64,000 nucleotides of DNA, from the NCBI RefSeq assembly GCF_017916295.1, contig NZ_JAFMSS010000001.1, positions 496,001-560,000 of the forward strand, written 5' to 3'. The DNA is from Rubellimicrobium arenae (GTDB lineage Bacteria; Pseudomonadota; Alphaproteobacteria; Rhodobacterales; Rhodobacteraceae). The first letter of the stretch is position 1; each line of letters starts with the position of its first letter. This document shows positions 17,895 through 25,946 of the stretch, piece after piece. A model generated the notes under the pieces. It searched no databases and had not been told where the DNA came from. It saw only the letters and a program-made list of their open reading frames with translations. A program made the position numbers and the translations under genes.

Positions 17895-19274
17895 ATGACC
17901 ACTGACGACAGTTCGTCGTCCGTCCGGCGTCGCATGGGCGGGCTCACCCGACGCCGCCTGCTGACCCAGGGGACGGCCTTCGGGGCCGCCGGGCTGGTGG
18001 GCGGCGTCACCGGGTTCCCGTTCATCAACCGCCTGAGTGCGCGGGCACAGGGCGCCCCGCTCAAGTTCTGGCAGTTCTACGCGCCGGGCGGCAACGTCGA
18101 AAGCCAGTCGCAGTGGTTCGAGAAGACCGTTGCCGACTGGAACGCCAGCCACGAGCAGCAGATCGAGCTCGAGTATCTGCCCAACGCCGACTACATGGAC
18201 GGCACGCGCCTGCCCACGGCCTTCGCCTCGGGCGAGGGGCCGGACCTGTTCATTATCAGCCCCGGCGACTTCCTTCGGTACTATAACGGGGGCGTGCTGC
18301 TGGACCTGACGCCCTTCATCGAAGACGCGGCCAAGTCCGATTTCTCCGAAAGCGTGATCGCCAACCGCATGGTCGACGGCAAGATCTTCGGCATCCCCAT
18401 GGAAGTCGAGCCGATGGCGATGTACTACTCGATCCCCGCCTTCGAGGAGGCGGGCCTGAACGAGAACGACGTGCCCCAGACCTGGGACCAATTGCTCGAC
18501 GTGGCCCAGAAGCTCACCAACGATCAGCGCTATGGCGTCCTGTTCGACGTGACGCCTGGATACTACCAGAACTTCACCTGGTACCCGTTCATGTGGCAGG
18601 GCGGCGGCGACATCCAGGGGGCAGACGGACAGAGCTCCTTCAATTCGCCGGCTGTGATTCAGGCTCTCAAGCTCTGGCAGGATGCCGTCAACATGGGCGC
18701 GGCGCCCCGTCAGGTGCTGGGCGGCGGCGGCTTCGACATCGTGCCCAACCTGGGCTCGGGCTACGTGGCCATGCAGAATGTCGGGATCTGGGGAATCGCG
18801 GCCCTGCGCGACGGCGCGCCGGACCTGCCCTACGGGGTGTTCAAGCTGCCCGTTCCGCAGGGCGGGAAATACGTCACGGTCGGCGGCGGCTGGGCCTTCG
18901 TGGCGAACGCCCGCGGCGCGAATCCCGAGGCGGCGGGGGAGTTCTGCGCCTGGGCGCTGGCTTCGATGAGCCCGGACTCCGTCCAGCGGGTCACGGACTG
19001 GTGCACCGTCGCCAAGAGCGACATGCCTCCGCGTGCGAGCGCGCTCGAGGCCGGTGGCGCCGCCTACCAGGAGGGCATGATGGGGGTCTTTTCCCGCGAG
19101 ATTTATCCGGGAACGCGCGCCGAGCCCCGGGTTCCGCCCGAGGTTTACAAGATCGTCTCGGATGCGATCCAGGCCACCATGCTCGGCGGGCAGGACCCCG
19201 CAGCGGCCGCAGCGGCGGCGTCGGATCAGCTCAACGCCTTCCTGAGCGGCTACAGCGGCGCCCCGGTCCTCTGA
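17895..19274 (+). CDS. Sugar-binding protein, extracellular family 1, Tat signal
   Basis: 459-residue solute-binding protein for a MalFGK-type (CUT1) importer. The N-terminus carries a twin-arginine signal (LTRRRLLTQGTAFGAAGLV), predicting folded export to the periplasm. Mature features typical of family 1 are present: LKFWQFYAPGG, ASGEGPDLFIISPGDF, GIPMEVEPMAMYYSIPAFEEAGL and GGGWAFVANARG. The ATG at 17895 follows GGGAGGAAC. It is the first gene of a five-gene operon with two permeases, an ATPase and a GH172 protein, so it should bind an oligosaccharide or fructan/arabinan fragment. Confidence 0.9.
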   Translation: MTTDDSSSSVRRRMGGLTRRRLLTQGTAFGAAGLVGGVTGFPFINRLSARAQGAPLKFWQFYAPGGNVESQSQWFEKTVADWNASHEQQIELEYLPNADYMDGTRLPTAFASGEGPDLFIISPGDFLRYYNGGVLLDLTPFIEDAAKSDFSESVIANRMVDGKIFGIPMEVEPMAMYYSIPAFEEAGLNENDVPQTWDQLLDVAQKLTNDQRYGVLFDVTPGYYQNFTWYPFMWQGGGDIQGADGQSSFNSPAVIQALKLWQDAVNMGAAPRQVLGGGGFDIVPNLGSGYVAMQNVGIWGIAALRDGAPDLPYGVFKLPVPQGGKYVTVGGGWAFVANARGANPEAAGEFCAWALASMSPDSVQRVTDWCTVAKSDMPPRASALEAGGAAYQEGMMGVFSREIYPGTRAEPRVPPEVYKIVSDAIQATMLGGQDPAAAAAAASDQLNAFLSGYSGAPVL

Positions 19275-19278
19275 TCCC

Positions 19279-20223
19279 ATGACCCTTCAGCAGACAGACA
19301 CAGCGGCGGGCCCCCGGCCCGCTGCCCGGCGGCGCCTGTCGTTCCGGACGCGAGAGAAGATCGCGGGCTATCTCTTCGTGCTTCCGGACGCCCTGGGTCT
19401 GCTGGTCTTCGTGGGGCTGCCCATGCTCCTCGCCCTGGGGCTGGGCTTCTTCGAGGTCGATGGGTTCGGCGGCTATCGTTTTGCAGGCCTGGCCAACTAC
19501 CGGAGGATGTGGGCCGACCCTCTCTTCTGGCAGAGCCTCGGGGCCACGCTGCTTTATGCGGCGATGCTCGTTCCCTCGCTCTACGTCTCCGGCCTGGGCC
19601 TCGCGCTGCTGGTCGAACGGACGAACGCCTGGAACGGCGTGCTGCGAGCGATCTTCTTCCTGCCGCAGATGGTCAGCCTGGTCGTGGTCGCCCTGATCTG
19701 GAAGATGCTGACGGTCGAGAAGATCGGCGCCATCTCCCGCGCCCTGTCGCCGCTCGGCCTTGGCGGCATCTCGTTCCTGGGCAACCCGGACTGGGCCATG
19801 TTCGCGGTCGTCTTCGTGAGCGTCTGGTTCCTGATGGGCTTCTACATGCTCATCTTCCTGGGGGGCCTCCAGGACATTCCCAAGGAATACTACGAGGCGG
19901 CCCGCATCGATGGCGCCGGCCCGCTGTCGAGCTTCTGGTTCATCACGCTCCCCCTGCTCCGGCCCACGAGCTTCTTCGTGCTTCTCGTGTCCCTCGTGAC
20001 GGCGGTGGCGGGCGGCGCGGCCTTCGACCTGATCTACGTGATGACCAAGGGGGGCCCGGCGAACTCGACCTCGCTCCTCATCTTCTACGCCTATCAGCAG
20101 GCCTTCCAGTACAACAGCTTCGGCTATGCCGGCGCGATCGCCTCGATCCTGGTCGCTGTGCTGCTGCTGGTCACTCTTGTCATGTTTCTCCTGACCCGGG
20201 GCGGACGGTTCCAGTATGAGTGA
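19279..20223 (+). CDS. Sugar ABC permease, MalF type
   Basis: 314-residue inner-membrane permease with six or more hydrophobic segments, starting four bases after the preceding stop. The EAA loop that contacts the ATPase is clear (EYYEAARIDGAGPLSSFWFITLPLL, split around residue 210). N-terminal RTREKIAGYLFVLPDALGL is typical of MalF-like CUT1 permeases. Its 3' end overlaps the second permease by 8 bases, indicating coupling. Works with the MalG-type partner to import the substrate of the preceding binding protein. Confidence 0.92.
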   Translation: MTLQQTDTAAGPRPAARRRLSFRTREKIAGYLFVLPDALGLLVFVGLPMLLALGLGFFEVDGFGGYRFAGLANYRRMWADPLFWQSLGATLLYAAMLVPSLYVSGLGLALLVERTNAWNGVLRAIFFLPQMVSLVVVALIWKMLTVEKIGAISRALSPLGLGGISFLGNPDWAMFAVVFVSVWFLMGFYMLIFLGGLQDIPKEYYEAARIDGAGPLSSFWFITLPLLRPTSFFVLLVSLVTAVAGGAAFDLIYVMTKGGPANSTSLLIFYAYQQAFQYNSFGYAGAIASILVAVLLLVTLVMFLLTRGGRFQYE

Positions 20224-21064
20224 GCGCGTCCCCAAATACCGCTACACCGCCGGGCAGGTCACGATCGTGCGCGCGATCTGGGTGCTGATCGGCGCCGTGC
20301 TCGCCCTGATGACGCTCTTCCCGCTTCTCTGGATGGTGTCGATCTCGTTCAAGACCCAGGCCGAGATGTTCGACATGGGCCTCGTGCCGGCGAACCCGAC
20401 GCTCGACAACTTCCGCTACGTGTTCACGCAGGTCGATTTCGTGCGGTACCTGCTCAACACCTTCTTCGTGGCCGCGACGGTCACGCTGGTCGCGCTCCTG
20501 TTCCACTCGATGGCGGGCTATGCCCTCGCCCGGCTTCGCTTTCCGGGACGCGAGGCGATCTTCCTGACCATGTTCTCGACGTTCCTAGTCTCGTTGCCCG
20601 TCATCATCGTCCCTCTCTTCATCCTGGTGCGGTCGCTCGGGATGCTGAACTCCTTCAGCGGGCTGATCATCCCGTCGATCTTCAACGCCTTCGGCATCTT
20701 TCTGCTGCGGCAGTTCTACCTGTCCGTCCCGCGCGAACTGGAGGAGGCGGCGCTCATCGACGGGGCGGGGCACTTCCGCATCTACTGGAGCGTGATCCTC
20801 CCCATCAGCCGCCCCATCCTGTCGGCGCTGGCCATCCTGTTCTTCCTTGCAAACTGGAACGCCTTCCTCTGGCCGCTGACGGTCACCCGCGATCCCGAGC
20901 TGCGGCTGGTGCAGGTCGCCATCGCCGGCTTCCAGGGCCAGTACACGGCCGCCTGGAACTACATCATGGCGGCCTCGACCGTCGTCGCCCTGCCGATGCT
21001 GGTGCTGTTCCTGATCTTCCAGCGACAGATCATGGATTCCCTCAAGACGAGCGGCCTGAAGTGA
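20216..21064 (+). CDS. Sugar ABC permease, MalG type
   Basis: 282-residue inner-membrane permease overlapping the MalF-type gene by 8 bases. It has six hydrophobic segments, the EAA loop ELEEAALIDGAGHFRIYWSV, and the characteristic ANWNAFLWPLTVT segment near the C-terminus. Completes the heterodimeric channel of the CUT1 importer. Cytoplasmic contacts are with the UgpC/MalK-type ATPase encoded next. Confidence 0.92.
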   Translation: MSERVPKYRYTAGQVTIVRAIWVLIGAVLALMTLFPLLWMVSISFKTQAEMFDMGLVPANPTLDNFRYVFTQVDFVRYLLNTFFVAATVTLVALLFHSMAGYALARLRFPGREAIFLTMFSTFLVSLPVIIVPLFILVRSLGMLNSFSGLIIPSIFNAFGIFLLRQFYLSVPRELEEAALIDGAGHFRIYWSVILPISRPILSALAILFFLANWNAFLWPLTVTRDPELRLVQVAIAGFQGQYTAAWNYIMAASTVVALPMLVLFLIFQRQIMDSLKTSGLK

Positions 21065-21096
21065 GGTCCCCTCGTTCCATCAAACCGGAGTGACGC

Positions 21097-22149
21097 ATGT
21101 CCGCAGTCGACATCGATGATGTGGTCAAGACCTATGGGGCCATGCAGGTGATCCACGGCGTCGACCTCAGCATCGCGGATGGCGAGTTCGTGGTGCTGGT
21201 CGGTCCGTCGGGCTGCGGCAAGTCCACCCTGCTGCGGATGGTCGCCGGACTCGAGGACATCTCGGGCGGCACGATCAGCATCGGCGGTACCGTCGTGAAC
21301 GAGCTTGCCCCCAAGGAGCGGAACATCGCCATGGTGTTCCAGAACTACGCCCTCTACCCGCACATGACCGTGGCGCAGAACATGGCCTTCTCCCTGCGGC
21401 TGAACCGCGTCGGGCGCGAGGAGATCCGGCAGAAGGTGGAACGGGCGGCCGACATCCTGGGCTTGGGGGCCTTGCTGGACCGCTATCCCGCCCAGCTCTC
21501 GGGCGGGCAGCGCCAGCGCGTGGCGATGGGCCGGGCCATCGTGCGCAACCCCGAGGTCTTTCTCTTCGACGAGCCGCTGTCGAACCTCGATGCCAAGCTC
21601 CGCGTTCAGATGCGGGCCGAGATCGGCGAGCTTCACCAGCGGCTGCGGACGACGACGATCTACGTGACCCACGACCAGATCGAAGCCATGACGATGGCCG
21701 ACCGCATCGTCGTCATGAACGCCGGCCGGGTCGAGCAGGTGGGCAGCCCGCTCGAGCTCTACGACAGGCCAAGGAACCTGTTCGTGGCTGGCTTCATCGG
21801 CAGCCCGGCCATGAACTTCATCCCCGGGCGGATCGTGGAGCGGCAGTTCCGCTCCCCGCTTGGCGTGGTGGCGCCCCTTCCCCGCGGGATTAACGCCGCC
21901 GAAGGAACCGAGGTCGTCTGCGGCATCCGCCCCGACCAGATCACGCTCGGGGACGAAGGCGCGCCCGCCGAGGTTTCGGTCGTGGAGCCGACCGGGGCCG
22001 AGACGCTGGTCGTGCTTCGCGCCGGCGGGGTGCCGATCCAGGCCGTGCTCCGCGACCGGCGCCAGATCCGGCCGGGCGAAGCCGTGAGCTTCAGGCTCGA
22101 GCCGGAGGCCATGCACCTCTTCGACGCTGGGACCGGCGTCCGACTCTAG
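21097..22149 (+). CDS. Sugar ABC transporter ATPase (UgpC/MalK type)
   Basis: 350-residue ATPase with Walker A GPSGCGKST (about residues 37-45), Q-loop MVFQNYALYP, signature LSGGQRQRV, Walker B VFLFDEPLSNLD and switch His in YVTHDQIEAM. The C-terminal ~110 residues form the TOBE/regulatory domain (VCGIRPDQITLG). CGGAG lies upstream of the ATG at 21097. MalK-type ATPases often serve several CUT1 importers, so this subunit may be shared. Confidence 0.93.
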   Translation: MSAVDIDDVVKTYGAMQVIHGVDLSIADGEFVVLVGPSGCGKSTLLRMVAGLEDISGGTISIGGTVVNELAPKERNIAMVFQNYALYPHMTVAQNMAFSLRLNRVGREEIRQKVERAADILGLGALLDRYPAQLSGGQRQRVAMGRAIVRNPEVFLFDEPLSNLDAKLRVQMRAEIGELHQRLRTTTIYVTHDQIEAMTMADRIVVMNAGRVEQVGSPLELYDRPRNLFVAGFIGSPAMNFIPGRIVERQFRSPLGVVAPLPRGINAAEGTEVVCGIRPDQITLGDEGAPAEVSVVEPTGAETLVVLRAGGVPIQAVLRDRRQIRPGEAVSFRLEPEAMHLFDAGTGVRL

Positions 22150-22174
22150 TTCGCATCTCACAAGGAGGTCGTTC

Positions 22175-23290
22175 GTGACCGCATCGTTCAACGGCTTGGG
22201 TGTCAACCTGAGCAACCTTTACCGGCTGTCCAACGCCCGAAGCCGCTCGATCTCGCCCGAGAATTTCACGGGGGAGAAGGGTCAGGGCGGCATGGCGACG
22301 GAAGGCACCGGCGCGTCCTGCGCGCGGGGCCTGGGCCAGGGCTGGAAGGTCTCCCCCTCCATCCGCATCGAACCTGGCGAGATCCGAACCCTGGCGGAGA
22401 TCGAGGGACCCGGCGCCATCCAGCAGATCTGGCTGACCACGGCGAATCTGCGCTGGCGCGACCTGATCCTCCGGATCTACTGGGACGGGCAGGAGCATCC
22501 CTCGGTCGAATGCCCGATCGGCGACTTCTTCTGCTCGGGCTGGAACCAGTTCGCGCAGGTCACGTCGCTGGCCGTCTGCGTGAACCCTGGCCGGGCCTTC
22601 AATTGCTATTGGGAAATGCCCTTCCGCCGGTCGGCCCGGATCACCCTCGAGAACCGGGACCCCGACGACCACGGCATCGTCTATTATCAGATCAACTACG
22701 CGCTGACCGAGGTGCCCGAGGACGCCGCCTACTTCCACGCCCAGTTCCGCCGCACCAACCCCCTGCCCTTCAAGGAAGACTACACCATCCTGGACGGCGT
22801 GAAAGGCCGTGGGCACTACGTGGGCACCTACATGGCTTGGGGGGTCAACAACTCGGGCTGGTGGGGCGAAGGCGAGATCAAGTTCTTCCTGGACGGCGAT
22901 GCCGCCTACCCGACCATCTGCGGCACAGGCACCGAGGATTACTTCTGCGGCGCCTACAACTTCGACGGCGGCGTGGTGGACGACACCATGGACAGCCGCT
23001 ACCGCGAGTTCACCACGCCCTATTCCGGCCTGCCGCAGGTGCTCCGCCCTGACGGCACCTATCGCTCGCAGCAGCGCTTCGGCATGTACCGCTGGCACCT
23101 CACGGACCCGATCCGCTTCGAACAGGACTTGCGAGTCACCATTCAGGCGCTGGGCTGGCGGACCGAGAAGAAGGACCGCCGCTACCTGCCGCTCCAGGAC
23201 GACATCGCGTCGGTCGCATTCTGGTACCAGACCCTGCCCGCAGCACCGTTCCCGCCTTTGCCCGACCGGGATTACCTGGAGGTGATCTGA
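22175..23290 (+). CDS. GH172-family (DUF2961) glycoside hydrolase
   Basis: 371-residue protein of the DUF2961 family, now glycoside hydrolase family 172, whose characterised members act on fructofuranosides/difructose dianhydrides or D-arabinofuranosides. Landmarks are SPENFTGEKGQGGMATEGTG, IQQIWLTT, RIYWDGQEHPSVECPIGDFF and GTGTEDYFCGAYNF. The GTG start at 22175 sits 5 bases behind a perfect AAGGAGGT. No signal peptide, so it would act in the cytoplasm on sugar imported by the operon's ABC transporter. It ends the operon; a GC-rich hairpin with TTCCTT follows. Confidence 0.9.
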   Translation: MTASFNGLGVNLSNLYRLSNARSRSISPENFTGEKGQGGMATEGTGASCARGLGQGWKVSPSIRIEPGEIRTLAEIEGPGAIQQIWLTTANLRWRDLILRIYWDGQEHPSVECPIGDFFCSGWNQFAQVTSLAVCVNPGRAFNCYWEMPFRRSARITLENRDPDDHGIVYYQINYALTEVPEDAAYFHAQFRRTNPLPFKEDYTILDGVKGRGHYVGTYMAWGVNNSGWWGEGEIKFFLDGDAAYPTICGTGTEDYFCGAYNFDGGVVDDTMDSRYREFTTPYSGLPQVLRPDGTYRSQQRFGMYRWHLTDPIRFEQDLRVTIQALGWRTEKKDRRYLPLQDDIASVAFWYQTLPAAPFPPLPDRDYLEVI

Positions 23291-23335
23291 CCGCCGCTCC
23301 CTCTGGCGTCGAGCCCTGCCTGTCGTGAGCGGATC

Positions 23336-23358
23336 GGGCGGGACAGCCCCGCCCTTCC
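23336..23358 (+). terminator. Rho-independent-like terminator of the GH172 operon
   Basis: GGGCGGG (23336-23342) and CCCGCCC (23348-23354) form a 7-bp GC stem with a 5-base loop, followed by TTCCTT. It lies 46 bases after the GH172 stop. Confidence 0.65.
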
Positions 23359-23720
23359 TTGGGCTGGCAGATGGTGGTCCGATGCTGAACTCGGCGGTCT
23401 GACGGACGCGGTCCTGCCTCGCAGGACGGCACGCGCCAGACCGCATCAGCCACGACATCTTCGCTTTGGCGTCGCACCCGCCTCACTGGTCGCCGGCCAA
23501 CGGAGCGGCGCCAAGGGCGACGGGCCCTTTGGCCGGCACCTCGCCGCTTCTGGTCCGCAATGGCCTGATGCCACTCGGCCCCAACACGCGGCGCCGTGGA
23601 AGGCTGGAAAAGCAGTTCGGTCGCATGAGCGATAGTCTGACCATTACAGTCGGAATTACTTGACCTGAGTAAAACGGTCGAGATTAGTGGGCCCGAAGCA
23701 AGTCACATCACGGAGCCCCG
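23359..23720. other. Intergenic region with iron-gene promoter
   Basis: About 360 bases between the GH172 terminator and the iron-binding protein gene. The first ~270 bases show nothing recognisable. The last ~60 contain the promoter/operator described at 23659-23688. Confidence 0.5.
23659..23688 (+). promoter_or_regulatory. Candidate promoter with internal operator, iron-binding gene
   Basis: TTGACC (23660-23665) and ATTAGT (23683-23688) are spaced 17 bases as a -35/-10 pair. CTTGACC (23659-23665) and GGTCGAG (23676-23682) form a 6-of-7 inverted repeat with a 10-base spacer that fills the promoter. A repressor binding here would block polymerase, which suits iron-dependent control of the next gene. 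The regulator cannot be named. Confidence 0.5.
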
Positions 23721-24725
23721 ATGACCCTGCGCACCATTCTGCTCGCGACCGCCCTTGGCGGTGCTGCGCTGCCCGCCTTGGCAGAGGTGAACGTCTACAC
23801 CACGCGGCAACCCGAGCTCATCCAGCCGGTGATCGACGCCTTCACCAGCGGGACGGGCATTCCGGTCAACCTGTCCTTCGTCGAGGACGGCATCGTCGAG
23901 CGCCTCGTGGCCGAAGGCGAGCGTTCGCCGGTGGACCTGGTGATGACCGTGGACATCGCGAACCTGCAGCAGATCGTCGATGCGGGGGTGATCCAGCCGG
24001 TGCAGAGTGACGTTCTGGAGGCGGCGATCCCGGCCGAACTGCGCTCGCCCGACGATCTTTGGTTCGCCCTGACCACCCGGGCCCGCATCGTCTACGCGTC
24101 CAAGGACCGCGTGGGCGAAGACGAAATCACCACCTACGAAGACCTCGCGGACTCCAAGTGGCAGGGTCGCATCTGCACCCGGTCGGGAACCCACAACTAC
24201 AATCTGGCCCTGCTGTCCGCCATCATCGCCCATCACGGCGAGGATTATGCGCGCGACTGGGCGAAAGCCGTGAAGGCCAACCTGGCCATGAAGCCGCAGG
24301 GCGGAGACCGGGATCAGGTTCGATCCATCTGGGCGGGCGAGTGCGACATCTCCTTGGGCAACACGTACTACATGGGCCAGATGTTGCGCGATCCCGAGCA
24401 GTCCGAATGGGCCAACTCCGTGCGGATCGAATTCCCCACCTTCGAGGACGGCGGGACCCATGTGAACGTGTCGGGCATCGCGATGACCCGATCGGCCCCG
24501 AACAAGGAAGAGGCGCTGCAACTCATGGAGTTCCTGGCCTCCCCGGAAGCGCAGGCCATCTATGCCGAGCAGAACCATGAATATCCCGTTCGGCCGGATG
24601 CCGAGCGCTCGGATCTGGTGGCCTCCTGGGGCGAGGTGACGCCCGATACCATCAACCTGACCGAGGTCGCGGGCCACCGAGCCGCAGCGCTCCGGATCAT
24701 GGAAGAAGTGAATTTCGACGGTTGA
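23721..24725 (+). CDS. Iron(III) ABC transporter substrate-binding protein (FbpA/FutA-like)
   Basis: 334-residue periplasmic protein with a Sec signal (MTLRTILLATALGGAALPALA, cleavage near residue 21). The mature start VNVYTTRQPELIQPVIDAF and the later IWAGECDISLGNTYYMGQML, with the paired Tyr residues that ligate Fe(III) in FutA/FbpA proteins, identify it. It binds ferric iron for import. Unusually, no permease or ATPase gene follows: the next gene is on the other strand. A compact promoter/operator lies directly upstream and a hairpin directly downstream, so it is a single-gene unit. Confidence 0.9.
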   Translation: MTLRTILLATALGGAALPALAEVNVYTTRQPELIQPVIDAFTSGTGIPVNLSFVEDGIVERLVAEGERSPVDLVMTVDIANLQQIVDAGVIQPVQSDVLEAAIPAELRSPDDLWFALTTRARIVYASKDRVGEDEITTYEDLADSKWQGRICTRSGTHNYNLALLSAIIAHHGEDYARDWAKAVKANLAMKPQGGDRDQVRSIWAGECDISLGNTYYMGQMLRDPEQSEWANSVRIEFPTFEDGGTHVNVSGIAMTRSAPNKEEALQLMEFLASPEAQAIYAEQNHEYPVRPDAERSDLVASWGEVTPDTINLTEVAGHRAAALRIMEEVNFDG

Positions 24726-24739
24726 GGCACCAAGATTCC

Positions 24740-24765
24740 GGCCGTCTCCTTTCCGGCGGACGGCC
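24740..24765 (+). terminator. Hairpin after iron-binding gene
   Basis: GGCCGTC (24740-24746) pairs with GACGGCC (24759-24765) around a 12-base loop, starting 15 bases after the stop. AAAGC follows rather than a T-run, so termination is likely but not certain. Confidence 0.5.
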
Positions 24766-24871
24766 AAAGCGGCAGGTGGCGGGGTGGCACCCCACCCGGC
24801 CGCTGGACTGACCGGGGTCTCCGGGCCGATCCGTGCTGCGGCGCTGGAGTCGGCCAGGGCGACCCGCAGGT

Positions 24872-25654
24872 CTACCCTGCTGAGGTCGCTTTGGGGCCGG
24901 ACATAAGCCCGGCCGCAAACTCCATGGCCGTAAGCGCGTTGGGTGTCGCAGCGAACGAAGCCGTGTTGTCAAAGATGCACCAGCAATCGCTTCCCTCTGA
25001 AGCGCGCCGGGCGAGTTGCGTCACGACGTCCCGGACGGCCTCCTCGCCATAGGGGGAGTGGTAGACACGGGGCGACCCATGCAGGCGATAGTAGGTGAGC
25101 CCCGGCCAACCGCCCGGCGCGTTGGCCCCAGGGGCAAGGACCGGATCGGCCGCGACCCGGGCGACCTGATGCCTGACGAGCAATGCCTCGGCCTCCGGCG
25201 TAAACCAAGACCGGTGACGGGGCTCGCAGGCAACCGGTCCGTCAAGTCGGGACCTCAACTCCAGGAAGAACCGATCCGATCTGCCGGCCTCGAAGGTCAG
25301 GCTGGGCGGAAGCTGCACGAGCAACGGACCCAGTTTAGGCCCAAGCCCTGCAACCTCGGCGGCGAACAGGTCAAGGAGGCTTCCAGGTTCCTGCAAACGA
25401 AGATCATGCGTGATGGACCTGGGAACCTTGACGGCGAACCGGAATCCGTCGGGCACCGACCGGGCCCATCTTTCGTAGGTGGATGGCTTGTGCCGTCGAT
25501 AGAAAGAAGAGTTGATCTCGACCCCTCCGAAGACCCGGCCATAGCGCTCCAGATGCGTTCCCGTGGCTGGAAACCTCGCTGCCGTTTCCTTAGGGATGCT
25601 CCAGCCGGCCGTGCCGATGCGGATTCCGAGAAGTTTGTTCGTGAGCTCGTCCAT
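24872..25654 (-). CDS. DUF72 domain protein (YecE-like)
   Basis: 260-residue TIM-barrel protein of the DUF72 family, biochemical function unknown. Characteristic segments are GIRIGTAGWSIP at the N-terminus, FGGVEINSSFYRRHKPSTYERWA, FAVKVPRSITHD and the C-terminal CWCIFDNTASFAATPNALTA. The ATG at 25654 is preferred to an in-frame one at 25771, since the extra 39 residues are polar and unlike the family. It is divergent from the beta-helix gene. Confidence 0.88.
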   Translation of the reverse strand: MDELTNKLLGIRIGTAGWSIPKETAARFPATGTHLERYGRVFGGVEINSSFYRRHKPSTYERWARSVPDGFRFAVKVPRSITHDLRLQEPGSLLDLFAAEVAGLGPKLGPLLVQLPPSLTFEAGRSDRFFLELRSRLDGPVACEPRHRSWFTPEAEALLVRHQVARVAADPVLAPGANAPGGWPGLTYYRLHGSPRVYHSPYGEEAVRDVVTQLARRASEGSDCWCIFDNTASFAATPNALTAMEFAAGLMSGPKATSAG

Positions 25655-25946
25655 GGTCAAGGAACTGCGCTGGTCCCGAAACTCCTCAAGGCAACCTGAC
25701 CCCCGGTCGCGCCAGCACCGTTGATCCTGGCCTCTGGTGACGGAGAGCGGCGTCTTGGTCTGGAGCCGCATTGTGCATCCTGGGCACAGCAGGGGCGCGG
25801 ACGCCGACTAGCATGTTTCCGCTCACCGAAATGGTCCTACGGAACCCGTCTCCGCTCAGTGCGGCGTCTGGGGTGGAAAGACCCTGTCCATCGGGCGACC
25901 CGGCCGTAAAGGACAGGGCAACTGACATAAGAACACGAGGGACCTG

